A stretch of 64,000 nt of DNA from an uncultured archaeon (GCA_938034445.1 CALHLD010000024.1:62001-126000), one strand, 5' to 3'. Positions 1-8,111 are shown, numbered from the stretch's first letter. The notes: generated from the sequence alone by a model not told the origin. Numbers and translations are program-made.

Positions 1-251
1 TGAAGTTCGCCCTTTTTTAATATAATTTCGGCAACCTTATAGAAATCTGTTGTCCGAAAAAATTTTTGAAGTTTTTCTTCTGATACTCGCAGTCCCTTAG
101 CTGCGTCTGAAAAAATTTCCTCTATACCAATCACTTGTGAAAGTTCTATTTGCTTTCCCATTTTATAGTTTAATGCTTGATCTGGACGAACTAGGAGTTC
201 GAATTTTTCTCCATCTATTGTCAATCTAACACATGTAAATTTGCTACTCAT
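1..251 (-). CDS. sbds: SBDS/Sdo1 ribosome maturation factor, N-terminal part (cut by window edge)
   Basis: The first 83 codons run off the left edge and are missing from the ORF track. The translation begins MSSKFTCVRLTIDGEKFELL and continues with KMGKQIELSQVIG, EEIFSDAAKGLRVSEEKL and TTDFYKVAEIILKKGEL. This is the typical FYSH domain of SBDS, which helps release the anti-association factor aIF6 from nascent 50S subunits (family knowledge). ATG at 251 lies 14 nt after the psmA stop, so the two are surely co-transcribed. In many archaea psmA-SBDS is followed by exosome genes rrp4-rrp41-rrp42, which should lie just left of this window. Confidence 0.93.
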   Translation of the reverse strand, partial: MSSKFTCVRLTIDGEKFELLVRPDQALNYKMGKQIELSQVIGIEEIFSDAAKGLRVSEEKLQKFFRTTDFYKVAEIILKKGEL

Positions 252-265
252 GTACAGTCCCTTTT

Positions 266-994
266 TTACTGTTCAAACTTTTCTTTTGCTAGGGCTGCAA
301 ATTTAGATATTTCATTTTCTGTATACCTTCTGAGCTTTCTAGTTTTGGTATCAACGACCGCCATTCTTATATGACTGGTACCAACTTTATCTTCACTAAC
401 TAAATAAACAGATTTAACACCTAAAACACACAATTCATCTAATGTCATTGATGGGTTAAAATTGTTTTCTAAAAATTGAGTAACTTGCTCAGAGCCAGCG
501 CCAATTGAGACCGCTTCATACTGTAAATAACTTCCACTTGGGTCGACTAAGAATACTGAAGGCCCCTTTTTGTCGACACCCGCAATTATAAGAGAGACGC
601 CAAATGGACGAACACCAGCATATTGTGTAAATTCTTGAGTTAGATCGCCTAAATACTTTGCAACTGATTCAACATCGACGTCTTCGTCATAAAGTAAGCG
701 ATTACTTTGCGAAAAAATTCTTGCACGATCTACTAAAACTCTCGCATCAGGAACATAACCGGCTGCGGCTGCACCAATATGGTCATCAATTTGAAATATT
801 TTTTGGGATAATGTAGGAGACTGAAGTTTACGAATTCTTTCCTCAACTACTAAAACAACACCGTCTACACCCTTTAGACCCAAAGCAATAGTACCTCTCC
901 TAACAGTTTCTAGTGCATATTCTACCTGATATAGTCTTCCATCAGGTGAGAATATGGTTAATGCTCTATCATATCCAGCAGATGGGCCGAAAAT
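266..994 (-). CDS. psmA: Proteasome alpha subunit, probable AUU start
   Basis: This is the 20S proteasome alpha subunit, which forms the gating outer rings of the core protease. The ORF track begins at an internal TTG (883), but the frame continues upstream with FGPSAGYDRALTIFSPDG and RLYQVEYALETVRRGT, the invariant alpha-subunit N-terminus. An in-frame TGA at 1001-1003 leaves only AGG, TAT and ATT before FGPS, so the start must be ATT at 992-994. GAGGTGA sits 6 nt upstream of it. Length is then 242 aa, normal for the family. It is upstream of SBDS in one operon. The non-AUG start could instead reflect a sequence error, but the family assignment is certain. Confidence 0.93.
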   Translation of the reverse strand: MFGPSAGYDRALTIFSPDGRLYQVEYALETVRRGTIALGLKGVDGVVLVVEERIRKLQSPTLSQKIFQIDDHIGAAAAGYVPDARVLVDRARIFSQSNRLLYDEDVDVESVAKYLGDLTQEFTQYAGVRPFGVSLIIAGVDKKGPSVFLVDPSGSYLQYEAVSIGAGSEQVTQFLENNFNPSMTLDELCVLGVKSVYLVSEDKVGTSHIRMAVVDTKTRKLRRYTENEISKFAALAKEKFEQ

Positions 995-1040
995 ATACCT
1001 TCACCTCTTTTTCTTTCCAACTAGTAGTCGGAGTGGCCAC

Positions 1041-1049
1041 GTTTAAACC
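1041..1049 (-). promoter_or_regulatory. Probable TATA box for psmA-SBDS
   Basis: On the minus strand the sequence reads AAAAAGGTTTAAACG, a purine-rich BRE-like stretch followed by TTTAAA. A start site about 26 nt downstream (near 1019) would give a leader of about 25 nt that includes the GAGGTGA ribosome binding site of psmA. Confidence 0.45.
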
Positions 1050-1068
1050 TTTTTATTTTTTATTAAGA

Positions 1069-1134
1069 GGTCAGTGTTATCGGTTCCTCAAAGCCTTTTA
1101 GCTCAGACTGGGACGGCGGTGCACTTCATCCCCA
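1069..1134 (-). ncRNA. Candidate C/D-box-like small RNA
   Basis: This is a GC-rich island in a very AT-rich spacer with no credible ORF. On the minus strand it has GGGATGA (near box C) at 1126-1132, CTGA (D') at 1103-1106, TTGAGGA (near C') at 1085-1091 and CTGA (D) at 1071-1074. The flanking GG and CC could form the terminal stem. A TATA-like AATTTAAAT lies at about 1156-1166, placing transcription start near 1134, right at the C box. Against it, the C and C' boxes each carry a mismatch and the C-D' spacer (19 nt) is long. I did not match the guides to an rRNA target. Confidence 0.33.
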
Positions 1135-1170
1135 AAACAGTTATTGGGTAAGGACAATTTAAATTTTTTC

Positions 1171-1617
1171 TTAAGGATTTTCTAATCCAATTATTAAATT
1201 TTTATAAAAATTTTTTATATTTCCCACCTTATTCTTAGGAATAAGCTTTAAATATATTACGTTTGATGTACCCAATCTAAAAAATTTTTTGAACAAGCTA
1301 GATTTTTCTATTCTTAAATACAAGTTTTTGTGCTCATCTATTCTTTCTCCTATATCTTTTGCAAGATTATCTTTGTCTATTACATCTAAACGTTCAAAAA
1401 TTGTTTTAAGAACATGCTGCGCTAGATTACCTTTTATGTACGCAGTGTACTTATATATTGGATTACCATAATGGCCTTCAAAGACAGTTTTAGTAAAAAT
1501 TTCAGGATACAAGTTAAAACTAGATTTTATAATATCAAATAACTTCTTTTCATCTTCTGTCGCATGAACTAGAAAACTTATTTCTATACTAAAACCTTTT
1601 AACTCTTCCTTTACCAT
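1171..1617 (-). CDS. COG1325/DUF54 RNA-binding protein, predicted exosome-associated
   Basis: A 148-aa protein matching the archaeal COG1325 family, a dimeric RNA-binding fold. Recognisable elements are the FLVHATEDEKKL opening, the central EGHYGNPIY and the LRIEKSSLF-(K)KFFRLGTSNVIYLKL end. The family was predicted to be exosome-linked because its gene sits in the exosome/RNase P/proteasome superoperon. Here it lies upstream of psmA and SBDS on the same strand, consistent with that. ATG at 1617 is divergent from kae1 with a 55-nt shared promoter region. The biochemical role is not established. Confidence 0.8.
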   Translation of the reverse strand: MVKEELKGFSIEISFLVHATEDEKKLFDIIKSSFNLYPEIFTKTVFEGHYGNPIYKYTAYIKGNLAQHVLKTIFERLDVIDKDNLAKDIGERIDEHKNLYLRIEKSSLFKKFFRLGTSNVIYLKLIPKNKVGNIKNFYKNLIIGLENP

Positions 1618-1672
1618 TAAGGATAACTTGGCAATAAAGCATAAATAAAGTTTAATTACTTAGATTGGAAAG

Positions 1673-2671
1673 ATGAACGAAAACAGATTATTATGTCTTG
1701 GGATAGAGTCTACAGCACATACATTTTCTGTAGCAATTTTAAGTGAGAATAAGATATTATCAAATGAAAAAGAAGTTTATGTACCACCACCAGGAGAGGG
1801 GATTCACCCTTATGAGGCAGCTCAGCATCATTTAAAAAAAGCGAAAAAGGTTTTGCAGGATGCTTTAATCAAAAGTAAAATTAGTATTAAGGATGTTAAT
1901 GTGATTGCTTTCTCAGCAGGTCCAGGGCTTGGACCATGCCTAAGAGTTGGAGCTGTTGTGGCACGAACTTTAGCTAATTACTATAATAAGCCTTTAACAG
2001 CGGTAAATCATGCTATAGGACATATTGAATTAGCAAACTTTTTTGCAAAAGCAAAGGATCCAGTTGTTGTATTAGTTTCTGGTGGACATACACTTGTTTC
2101 TACATATTTATTTAAAAAATGGAGAATATTTGGAGAAACATTGGATATAACATTAGGACAACTTTTTGATCAATTAGGCAGAGAGCTAGGATTTAATTCA
2201 CCTGCAGGAAAGTACATTGAGGAATTAGCAATTAAGGGTAAAAAATACCTAGAAATGCCTTACAGTGTGAAAGGTAATAATGTTTCATTTTCTGGACTTT
2301 TAACTTATGCAAAAAACTTAATTAAAAAAGGTTATAGTAAGGAGGATGTATGCTATTCTGTACAAGAGACAGCGTTTGCAATGTTAACAGAAGTTACAGA
2401 AAGATTATTGGCATTTTCTGAAAAAAAAGAAATTATTTTAACAGGAGGGGTGGCAGCCAACCTTAGATTACAAGAAATGATCAGAAGTCTCTGTAAGGTT
2501 CATAATACTAAATTTTATGTTATTCCTAAAGAATTTAGTGGAGACTGTGGTGCACAAATAGCTTTAGTTGGGCTTTTGCAATATAAGACAAATAATCTTG
2601 TGGACATAAAAGATAGTGTTATCAGACAATCATGGAGAATAGATGAGGTTGATGTAACTTGGAGAGATTAA
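1673..2671 (+). CDS. kae1: Kae1/TsaD, tRNA t6A37 threonylcarbamoyltransferase
   Basis: KEOPS catalytic subunit that transfers threonylcarbamoyl to A37 of ANN-decoding tRNAs. The 332 aa form one ASKHA-fold protein: GIESTAHTFSVAIL near residue 10, SAGPGLGPCLRVG near 81, the metal-binding HAIGH (H113/H117), VSGGHT near 136 and LTGGVAANLRL near 258. AAATAAAGTTTAAT about 25 nt upstream of ATG suggests a leaderless transcript. Kae1 and Bud32 are fused in some archaea; here the TAA overlaps the separate bud32 ORF by 13 nt. Confidence 0.97.
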   Translation: MNENRLLCLGIESTAHTFSVAILSENKILSNEKEVYVPPPGEGIHPYEAAQHHLKKAKKVLQDALIKSKISIKDVNVIAFSAGPGLGPCLRVGAVVARTLANYYNKPLTAVNHAIGHIELANFFAKAKDPVVVLVSGGHTLVSTYLFKKWRIFGETLDITLGQLFDQLGRELGFNSPAGKYIEELAIKGKKYLEMPYSVKGNNVSFSGLLTYAKNLIKKGYSKEDVCYSVQETAFAMLTEVTERLLAFSEKKEIILTGGVAANLRLQEMIRSLCKVHNTKFYVIPKEFSGDCGAQIALVGLLQYKTNNLVDIKDSVIRQSWRIDEVDVTWRD

Positions 2672-3282
2672 TAAAAATTGGTGCTGAAGCAAACATTTAT
2701 CTTTCCACTTGGCACGGATTAAAGGTTATTAAGAAAGTTAGAAGAACTAAACCTTATTGGAGAGAAGAATTAGACTTAAAAATAAGAAGAAGTAGGACGA
2801 TAAGAGAAACTTACTATATAAATTTGGTAAAAAAATTTGGCATTTTGACACCCGTAATTTACTTTTCAGACCCCTTTAAGGGAGAAATTGTTATGGAATA
2901 TATTAAAGGGGAAAGGGTAAAAGATGTTGTAGAAAAAGATATTACTAAAAGCTATGATTTATTCTATGATATAGGGAGAAAGTTAGCTATAATGCACGCA
3001 CATAATATAATACATGGGGATCCCACAACTTCAAATTTTATTACTAAAGAAGATAAATTATACATAATAGACTTTGGATTAACTTTTTACTCCCAACGGA
3101 TAGAGGATAAAGCAGTTGATCTTCATCTTTTGAAACAAGTAATAAAGAGTGCACATCCTAAATATTTTGAAGAAACATTTAGAAAAGTTATTGATGGATA
3201 TTCAAATGTATATCCATTAGCAAACAAGATATTAGAAAATGTAAAAGAAATAGAGAGAAGAGGCAGATATGCTACATTTTGA
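2659..3282 (+). CDS. bud32: Bud32 atypical kinase/ATPase of KEOPS
   Basis: A small RIO-like kinase (207 aa) that binds Kae1 and acts as an ATPase in t6A synthesis. Visible motifs are GAEANIYLS (P-loop equivalent), the lysine in VIKKVRR, HGDPTTSNFI (catalytic loop; the usual Leu is Pro here) and IIDFGLTF (DFG motif). The C-terminus ends ERRGRYATF. TTG at 2659 is the only start that keeps the GAEA motif near the N-terminus. The gene overlaps kae1 by 13 nt and the XTPase by 14 nt, implying translational coupling. Confidence 0.95.
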   Translation: MERLIKIGAEANIYLSTWHGLKVIKKVRRTKPYWREELDLKIRRSRTIRETYYINLVKKFGILTPVIYFSDPFKGEIVMEYIKGERVKDVVEKDITKSYDLFYDIGRKLAIMHAHNIIHGDPTTSNFITKEDKLYIIDFGLTFYSQRIEDKAVDLHLLKQVIKSAHPKYFEETFRKVIDGYSNVYPLANKILENVKEIERRGRYATF

Positions 3283-3841
3283 TAATAAAATTTTTTTTGC
3301 AACCAACAACAATAATAAAATTTTAGAGGCGCAACATGTACTATCAGATTTTAAAGTATTAGTAGAGAAGATAGACATAAAAAAGGTTGAAATCCAATCT
3401 GATGAATTAGAGGAAATTGTATTATATGCACTTAAAAAGATGGGTAAAATAACATATCCTATAGTAGTGGAGGACTCAGGATTGTTTATAGAAAAACTTA
3501 ACGGTTTTCCAGGACCCTATTCTTCATATGTGTATAAAAAAATTGGATGCAATGGAATATTAAAATTACTTGAAAATGAGAATGAAAGGAAAGCAAAATT
3601 TGTGTCAATTGTAGGCTTTAGGAAGGGAAGATTAATCAAAATCTTTAGAGGAGAATGTTATGGCAAGATTTCATATAAAATGGCAGGAAAATATGGATTT
3701 GGATTCGATCCAATATTTGTGCCAGAAAATGAGGAAAAGACTTTTGCGGAGATGAGCTTAGAAGAAAAAAGTTTATGGTCACATAGAGGAAAAGCTTTTA
3801 AAGCGTTAGGGAATTGGATAAGACTGCATAAATATATTTAA
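3269..3841 (+). CDS. rdgB: XTP/dITP pyrophosphatase (Ham1/RdgB family)
   Basis: Removes non-canonical purine triphosphates (dITP, XTP) from the nucleotide pool. The 190 aa show FFATNNNNKILEA at the N-terminus, VVEDSGLFIEKLNGFPGPYS near 67, GFGFDPIFVPE near 142 and SHRGKAF near 172, all Ham1 signatures. It is the third gene of the kae1-bud32 operon, overlapping bud32 by 14 nt. The same pairing with KEOPS genes occurs in other archaea, without a known mechanistic link. Confidence 0.95.
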   Translation: MLHFDNKIFFATNNNNKILEAQHVLSDFKVLVEKIDIKKVEIQSDELEEIVLYALKKMGKITYPIVVEDSGLFIEKLNGFPGPYSSYVYKKIGCNGILKLLENENERKAKFVSIVGFRKGRLIKIFRGECYGKISYKMAGKYGFGFDPIFVPENEEKTFAEMSLEEKSLWSHRGKAFKALGNWIRLHKYI

Positions 3842-3847
3842 ATATAT
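3831..3847 (+). promoter_or_regulatory. TATA element for the rps15 operon
   Basis: AATATATTTAAATATAT lies with its centre about 27 nt upstream of the rps15 ATG at 3869 and overlaps the end of the preceding gene. That spacing predicts a leaderless mRNA starting at or just before the ATG. Confidence 0.55.
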
Positions 3848-3868
3848 TCTAACAAAGAGTGTTTGAAC

Positions 3869-4318
3869 ATGACTCGGCAATACTCGCACAAAAATGGTAA
3901 GTCACATTCGACTAGACCAATATATAAACTTAGCCCACCTTGGGTGACATACACACCAGAAGAAGTAACACTACTTATAATCAAAATGGCAAATGAAGGA
4001 CTAACGCCAAGTCAGATAGGTGTGCGACTTAGAGACGAGTATGGAATACCTCTTCAAAAACAAATAACTGGAAAAAATATATGTGAAATATTAAAAGAAC
4101 ACAATATTATGCCAAAAATTCCCTATGACTTAGAAAATCTCATTAGAAAAGCAGAGAATTTACAGCAACATTTAAAAAGGCATAAAAAAGATGGGAAAAA
4201 TATTAGGTCACTAGAACTTGTAGAGGCTAGGATTCATAGACTTTCAAAGTATTATAAAAGAATAGGATTACTTGATGAAAGTTGGAAATATAAACCACAA
4301 ATTGCACAGTTAGAATAG
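3869..4318 (+). CDS. rps15: Small ribosomal subunit protein S15 (uS15)
   Basis: uS15 of the 30S subunit, archaeal/eukaryotic form with the extra N-terminal region (YSHKNGKSHSTRP, then PPWVTYTPEEV) followed by the conserved helical core (SQIGVRLRDEYGIP, LVEARIHRLSKYYKR, GLLDESWKY). About 149 aa from ATG 3869. The track uses a TTG six bases earlier, but ATG fits the predicted leaderless start. It heads a run of rps15-recJ-like-pcc1-serS-rps3ae on one strand. Confidence 0.96.
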   Translation: MTRQYSHKNGKSHSTRPIYKLSPPWVTYTPEEVTLLIIKMANEGLTPSQIGVRLRDEYGIPLQKQITGKNICEILKEHNIMPKIPYDLENLIRKAENLQQHLKRHKKDGKNIRSLELVEARIHRLSKYYKRIGLLDESWKYKPQIAQLE

Positions 4319-4325
4319 GATAAAA

Positions 4326-5762
4326 ATGGACTTTAAAGAGTTTAAAGAAAAAAGTGATTCCATTGCAGAGCTTATTGAAAATGCTATAGATGAAGGAAAA
4401 CAGATAATAGTATGCTGCCATCTTGATGCTGACGGATTAACAGCTGGAAGTATTATTGGAAGAAGTATATTTAGAGAGGAAGGAAGAGCTATAATAAGAA
4501 CTATCAGTGAACTAAATCAAAATATTATAACAAACTTAAAAAATCAAGGCTATGATTTTCACATATTTGCAGACATTGGAATGGGGTATGTGGAGATATT
4601 AAATAAAGAGCTAGAGAACAAATGGATAATACTTGATCATCATCAAAGTAACAAAGAAGAATTAGAACACGCAAGGGTACTTAATCCTCATGCATATGGA
4701 ATAGATGGGGGAACAGAAATATCAGGCGCAGGAGTTGCATATATTGTAGCTAAAAGGATAAACAGTTCTAATAGGGATAGTTCTGTATTAGCCATTGTTG
4801 GTGCACTCGCTGATAGACAGGATCAAGGACCATCAAGAAGTTTAATAGGAGTAAATCAAAAAATTATTTTAAAGGATGCAAAAATACAGGGATTAATTAA
4901 AGAGGAAAAAGACCTTATATTTTATGGAAGAGAAACCAAGCCAATTCATGAAGCAATAGCGTCAACGAACATCCCTTTTATACCTCTGTTATCAGGAAAT
5001 CCTGATGCTTGTCTAGCAGCTCTAATGTCATCAAATTTTAAACTAAAAGATGGAGAAAGATGGAGAACTATAGCGGAACTGTCTTATGAAGAAAAAATGA
5101 AACTTATTGAGATTCTTATTCCTTATTTAACCAAAGATGGGGCTAAAAGTGAAGTAATAGAAGAATTATTTGGGACAATTTATACCCTTTTAAAAGAGGA
5201 GGAGGGAACAATTTTAAGAGATGCAAGGGAATATGGATCCTTTTTAAATGCTTGTGGAAGGAGTGGTAAACCAAGTATAGGAATATTAGTTTGCTTAGGA
5301 GATAGAAATGAAGCATATTATATGGGTGAAAAAATATTAGCGGAGTACAGGAAGAAAATTACACAATATCTCCAAATCATAAACTCTGATGTAAATAGGA
5401 TGACTTATCAAGGCAATATTGTAAATGTGATAGGAGATGGCGTTTTAGATGAAAAAATGTTAGGCGCAATTGCTTCAATAATTTCTAGTTCACCTCTTTT
5501 CAGAGACAAAATAGTTGTTGTAAAAACAAAAACTAAAGAAAACGACTTAAAAATTTCCATTAGAAGAGGGGAAAAGATTAAAGATTTGAACATAGGTATG
5601 ATAGTTAATAAGATTGCAAAAGACCTACATGGTAGCGGTGGAGGACATTCTGCAGCAGCTGGCGCTAGAATTCCAATCGAACAATATGAAAAATTTATTG
5701 CCAAATTAGTTGAAGACGTAAAGTATGAAAGAGATAGAAGTGAGTATACGAGTAAAAACTGA
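4326..5762 (+). CDS. DHH-family RecJ-like exonuclease (GAN-like)
   Basis: A 478-aa DHH/DHHA1 phosphoesterase related to bacterial RecJ. Motifs are HLDADGLTAGSIIG near residue 34, ADIGMG near 82, ILDHHQSN near 100 and the C-terminal DHHA1 glycine motif GSGGGHSAAAGA near 437. Archaeal members include GAN, the GINS-associated 5'-3' exonuclease of the replisome. A GINS gene is present at 51 kb, so a replisome role is possible, but RNA-directed RecJ paralogues exist and cannot be excluded. It starts 7 nt after rps15 and overlaps pcc1 by 38 nt. Confidence 0.9.
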   Translation: MDFKEFKEKSDSIAELIENAIDEGKQIIVCCHLDADGLTAGSIIGRSIFREEGRAIIRTISELNQNIITNLKNQGYDFHIFADIGMGYVEILNKELENKWIILDHHQSNKEELEHARVLNPHAYGIDGGTEISGAGVAYIVAKRINSSNRDSSVLAIVGALADRQDQGPSRSLIGVNQKIILKDAKIQGLIKEEKDLIFYGRETKPIHEAIASTNIPFIPLLSGNPDACLAALMSSNFKLKDGERWRTIAELSYEEKMKLIEILIPYLTKDGAKSEVIEELFGTIYTLLKEEEGTILRDAREYGSFLNACGRSGKPSIGILVCLGDRNEAYYMGEKILAEYRKKITQYLQIINSDVNRMTYQGNIVNVIGDGVLDEKMLGAIASIISSSPLFRDKIVVVKTKTKENDLKISIRRGEKIKDLNIGMIVNKIAKDLHGSGGGHSAAAGARIPIEQYEKFIAKLVEDVKYERDRSEYTSKN

Positions 5763-5997
5763 GGATTATAGAGTAATTGATACACTTTTTAAATCTTTGA
5801 ACCCAGATAACATAAATGTTCCTGAAAACATTTCTCTAAAATTTTTTATAGAAAAAAATGAACTTATTTTTTCTGTGGAAACAGAAAAGGATGTAGAAAC
5901 ATTAATATCCACATTACGCGAGGGTCTTGAATATATAGGCTTAAGTTTACAAATGATGATGGTGGAGGAAAATGAGAAAAATACAAACAGAGGCTGA
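5725..5997 (+). CDS. pcc1: Pcc1, dimerisation subunit of KEOPS
   Basis: A 90-aa protein of the Pcc1/LAGE family. The core pattern is visible: alternating strands, a serine-rich SLKFFIEKNELIFSVE and a final amphipathic helix (TLREGLEYIGLSLQMM). Pcc1 binds Kae1 and dimerises the KEOPS complex on tRNA. ATG 5725 lies inside the end of the recJ-like gene (38-nt overlap) and the 3' end overlaps serS by 26 nt, so all three are translationally coupled. With Kae1 and Bud32 upstream, three KEOPS subunits lie within 4.4 kb; I found no Cgi121 in the window. Confidence 0.85.
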   Translation: MKEIEVSIRVKTEDYRVIDTLFKSLNPDNINVPENISLKFFIEKNELIFSVETEKDVETLISTLREGLEYIGLSLQMMMVEENEKNTNRG

Positions 5998-7495
5998 AGG
6001 ATACTTTATATTAAGCAAAGGTGATGAAAAAATAGAAAATATTATACGAGAAAGTCTAGACAAAAGTAAAATGATTTTAATAAAGGGTGCTGAAAAAGAC
6101 CCTGACAACGCTTGCTTTATACAAGAGTGGAAAGTGACAGAAAATGTATTAAAGGTTGTACTCTATTCTGGAAACTTAGTTCGTTCACATGTAGGTATTT
6201 TAAGATTAAAGAAAATTTTGGCTAAAGAACTTGGAGAAAAATTAAAAATAGGGGTTAGGAAGGTGTTGGCTAAAAACTTTAAAATCATATTATTTGAATA
6301 TATGGATGAAATAGCTATAAATAAAGTTAAATCAATGCCTAAAGTTAAAGAAATAATCTCTTATAAAGATAGGGCAATAGTGCAATTAGAGGATTTAGAA
6401 GAGAATGATCTTAGAGGAAATTTAATTGATAGACTAATTAACTTAATTGAAGAAGTATCAAAAGAAAAACATGTATACTATGAGCAGATTCAGCCAATAG
6501 TAAGAAGGTCTGTAGAAAAAAAGATCGAATTTAATGGAGATCCCCTTATTACTGGTTTAGAGCTTGGATGGGTAATACAGTTTCCTGGTAGAGGACAATT
6601 TATATACACAAGTAAGTATGCAGCCCTTTTTGAGACAATAAAATCTATCCTAATTGAGGAGGTAGTCAAAAAAGGAGGGTTCAAACCCTTTCTCCTACCA
6701 AAGTTAATACCATTTGAAGTCATGAAGAAAATGCCCGGATATTTTGATAGTATACCTGAAGGTATGTTTTATGTGTGCCCACCTCCTAGGGAACCTGAAA
6801 CTTTTGACAATTTTAAACTTGAATATAAACTTAAAAAAGAGGTGCCTATTGAAGAACTAAAGAAGGTTTTAAAAGACCCAGCATATGTATTAGCTCCAGC
6901 ACAATGTGAACCATTCTGGTATTATTACAGTACTATAATACATAAATTAGACACCTTACCTCTTAAATACTATGATGCATCAGGTTACACATATAGATGG
7001 GAGGGAGGGGGAGTAGAAGGGCTTGTTAGGGTGACAGAATTCCAACGCATTGAGTTAACTTATCTTGGTCTTCCGGAACAAGTCGTTAACATAAGAGATG
7101 AAATTGTAGAAAGAGGGGTTAGGGTAGCAGATAAAATATTGGATTTAGAATGGAGAGTAACGGCTGCAGCACCTTTTTATGTAAAGGAAAGTTCAGTAGA
7201 ATTTGATCCCTATAATAGTAAGGAGGTACCTGCTTATGACATTGAAATATACCTACCCTATAGGGGGTCAAGAGAGAAATCTGAATGGCTTGAAGTCGCA
7301 GGTTGTTTCGTTCATAAGAAAAAGTTTGTTGACTCCTTTAAAATTAAAGGTGAGGAAAATATAGAAATTTGGACTGGTTGCACCGGTTTAGGTATATCTA
7401 GATGGGTTGCTGCATTCCTTGCAGAAAAAGGTTTTAAGGAAGAGAGTTGGCCAGCAATAGTAAGAGAAAAATATAGAGAAATTTTAGGTGGATAG
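5972..7495 (+). CDS. serS: Seryl-tRNA synthetase, zinc-dependent methanogenic type
   Basis: A 507-aa class II synthetase of the rare SerRS2 type, which uses an active-site zinc for serine recognition instead of the common bacterial/eukaryotic form. The three predicted zinc ligands are visible: Cys in APAQCEPFWYYY, Glu in VTEFQRIELTYLG (motif 2 region) and Cys in IWTGCTGLGISRW (motif 3 region). The N-terminal domain lacks the long coiled-coil arm of ordinary SerRS. It is best known from methanogens and a few other archaea, which is informative for taxonomy. It overlaps pcc1 by 26 nt and abuts rps3ae. Confidence 0.94.
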   Translation: MRKIQTEAEGYFILSKGDEKIENIIRESLDKSKMILIKGAEKDPDNACFIQEWKVTENVLKVVLYSGNLVRSHVGILRLKKILAKELGEKLKIGVRKVLAKNFKIILFEYMDEIAINKVKSMPKVKEIISYKDRAIVQLEDLEENDLRGNLIDRLINLIEEVSKEKHVYYEQIQPIVRRSVEKKIEFNGDPLITGLELGWVIQFPGRGQFIYTSKYAALFETIKSILIEEVVKKGGFKPFLLPKLIPFEVMKKMPGYFDSIPEGMFYVCPPPREPETFDNFKLEYKLKKEVPIEELKKVLKDPAYVLAPAQCEPFWYYYSTIIHKLDTLPLKYYDASGYTYRWEGGGVEGLVRVTEFQRIELTYLGLPEQVVNIRDEIVERGVRVADKILDLEWRVTAAAPFYVKESSVEFDPYNSKEVPAYDIEIYLPYRGSREKSEWLEVAGCFVHKKKFVDSFKIKGEENIEIWTGCTGLGISRWVAAFLAEKGFKEESWPAIVREKYREILGG

Positions 7496-7496
7496 T

Positions 7497-8111
7497 ATGC
7501 CAAAAAAAGGAATAAAGGTAAAGGACAAGTGGAAAGAAAAAATTTGGGTTTCGGTTGAAGCACCAGCTATATTTGGAAACAAAATAATAGCAATTATACC
7601 TGTGACAGACGTTGAAAATTCGGTTGGAAGATGTGTTGAGACTACACTATTCGATATACTTGGAGAAAATGAAGAACAATATGCTATTAAGTTAAAGTTT
7701 CAAATAAAGGAGATAGTAGGGGGAGTGGCAAAAACTGAAGTAAAACAGTATGAACTTGCACGTGAAACCTTAAAAAGCCTTATAAGAAAGGGGACTTCAA
7801 TAGTAGACTTTTACAAAAATTTAGAAACAAAGGATAAGGCTAAAATACGAATCTTTGCTATAGTTTACACTTCAAGTAGAATTAACACTTCGAAAAAGAA
7901 AGCCATTAGAAAAATAATGGATGAAATAATAAGTAAAAAGGCGGAAAAGCTAACCTTCGATCAACTTGTTCTGGAGGCAGTTTTAGGCAAGATTGCTTCA
8001 GAAATTTTAACTGAAGCAAAAAAGATTACTAAGATAAGATATGCTAATGTGAGAAAAATTAAAGTATTAAGTTATCCATTAAAAGAAGCATTAGCCTCTA
8101 GCCTTAGTTGA
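7497..8111 (+). CDS. rps3ae: Small ribosomal subunit protein S3Ae (eS1)
   Basis: eS1, an archaeal/eukaryotic-specific 30S protein. The 204 aa include KDKWKEKIWVSVEAPAIFG, NSVGRCVETTLFDILG and SSRINTSKKKAIRKIM, matching the family from end to end. ATG 7497 follows the serS stop by one base and is preferred to the in-frame GTG at 7488, which lies within serS. The 3' end overlaps the convergent YchF-like gene by 21 nt. Confidence 0.96.
   Translation: MPKKGIKVKDKWKEKIWVSVEAPAIFGNKIIAIIPVTDVENSVGRCVETTLFDILGENEEQYAIKLKFQIKEIVGGVAKTEVKQYELARETLKSLIRKGTSIVDFYKNLETKDKAKIRIFAIVYTSSRINTSKKKAIRKIMDEIISKKAEKLTFDQLVLEAVLGKIASEILTEAKKITKIRYANVRKIKVLSYPLKEALASSLS

Noticed and set aside
913-1101. Track ORF on the plus strand (62 aa)
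   Set aside because: Antisense shadow of the psmA 5' end and its promoter; no family resemblance.
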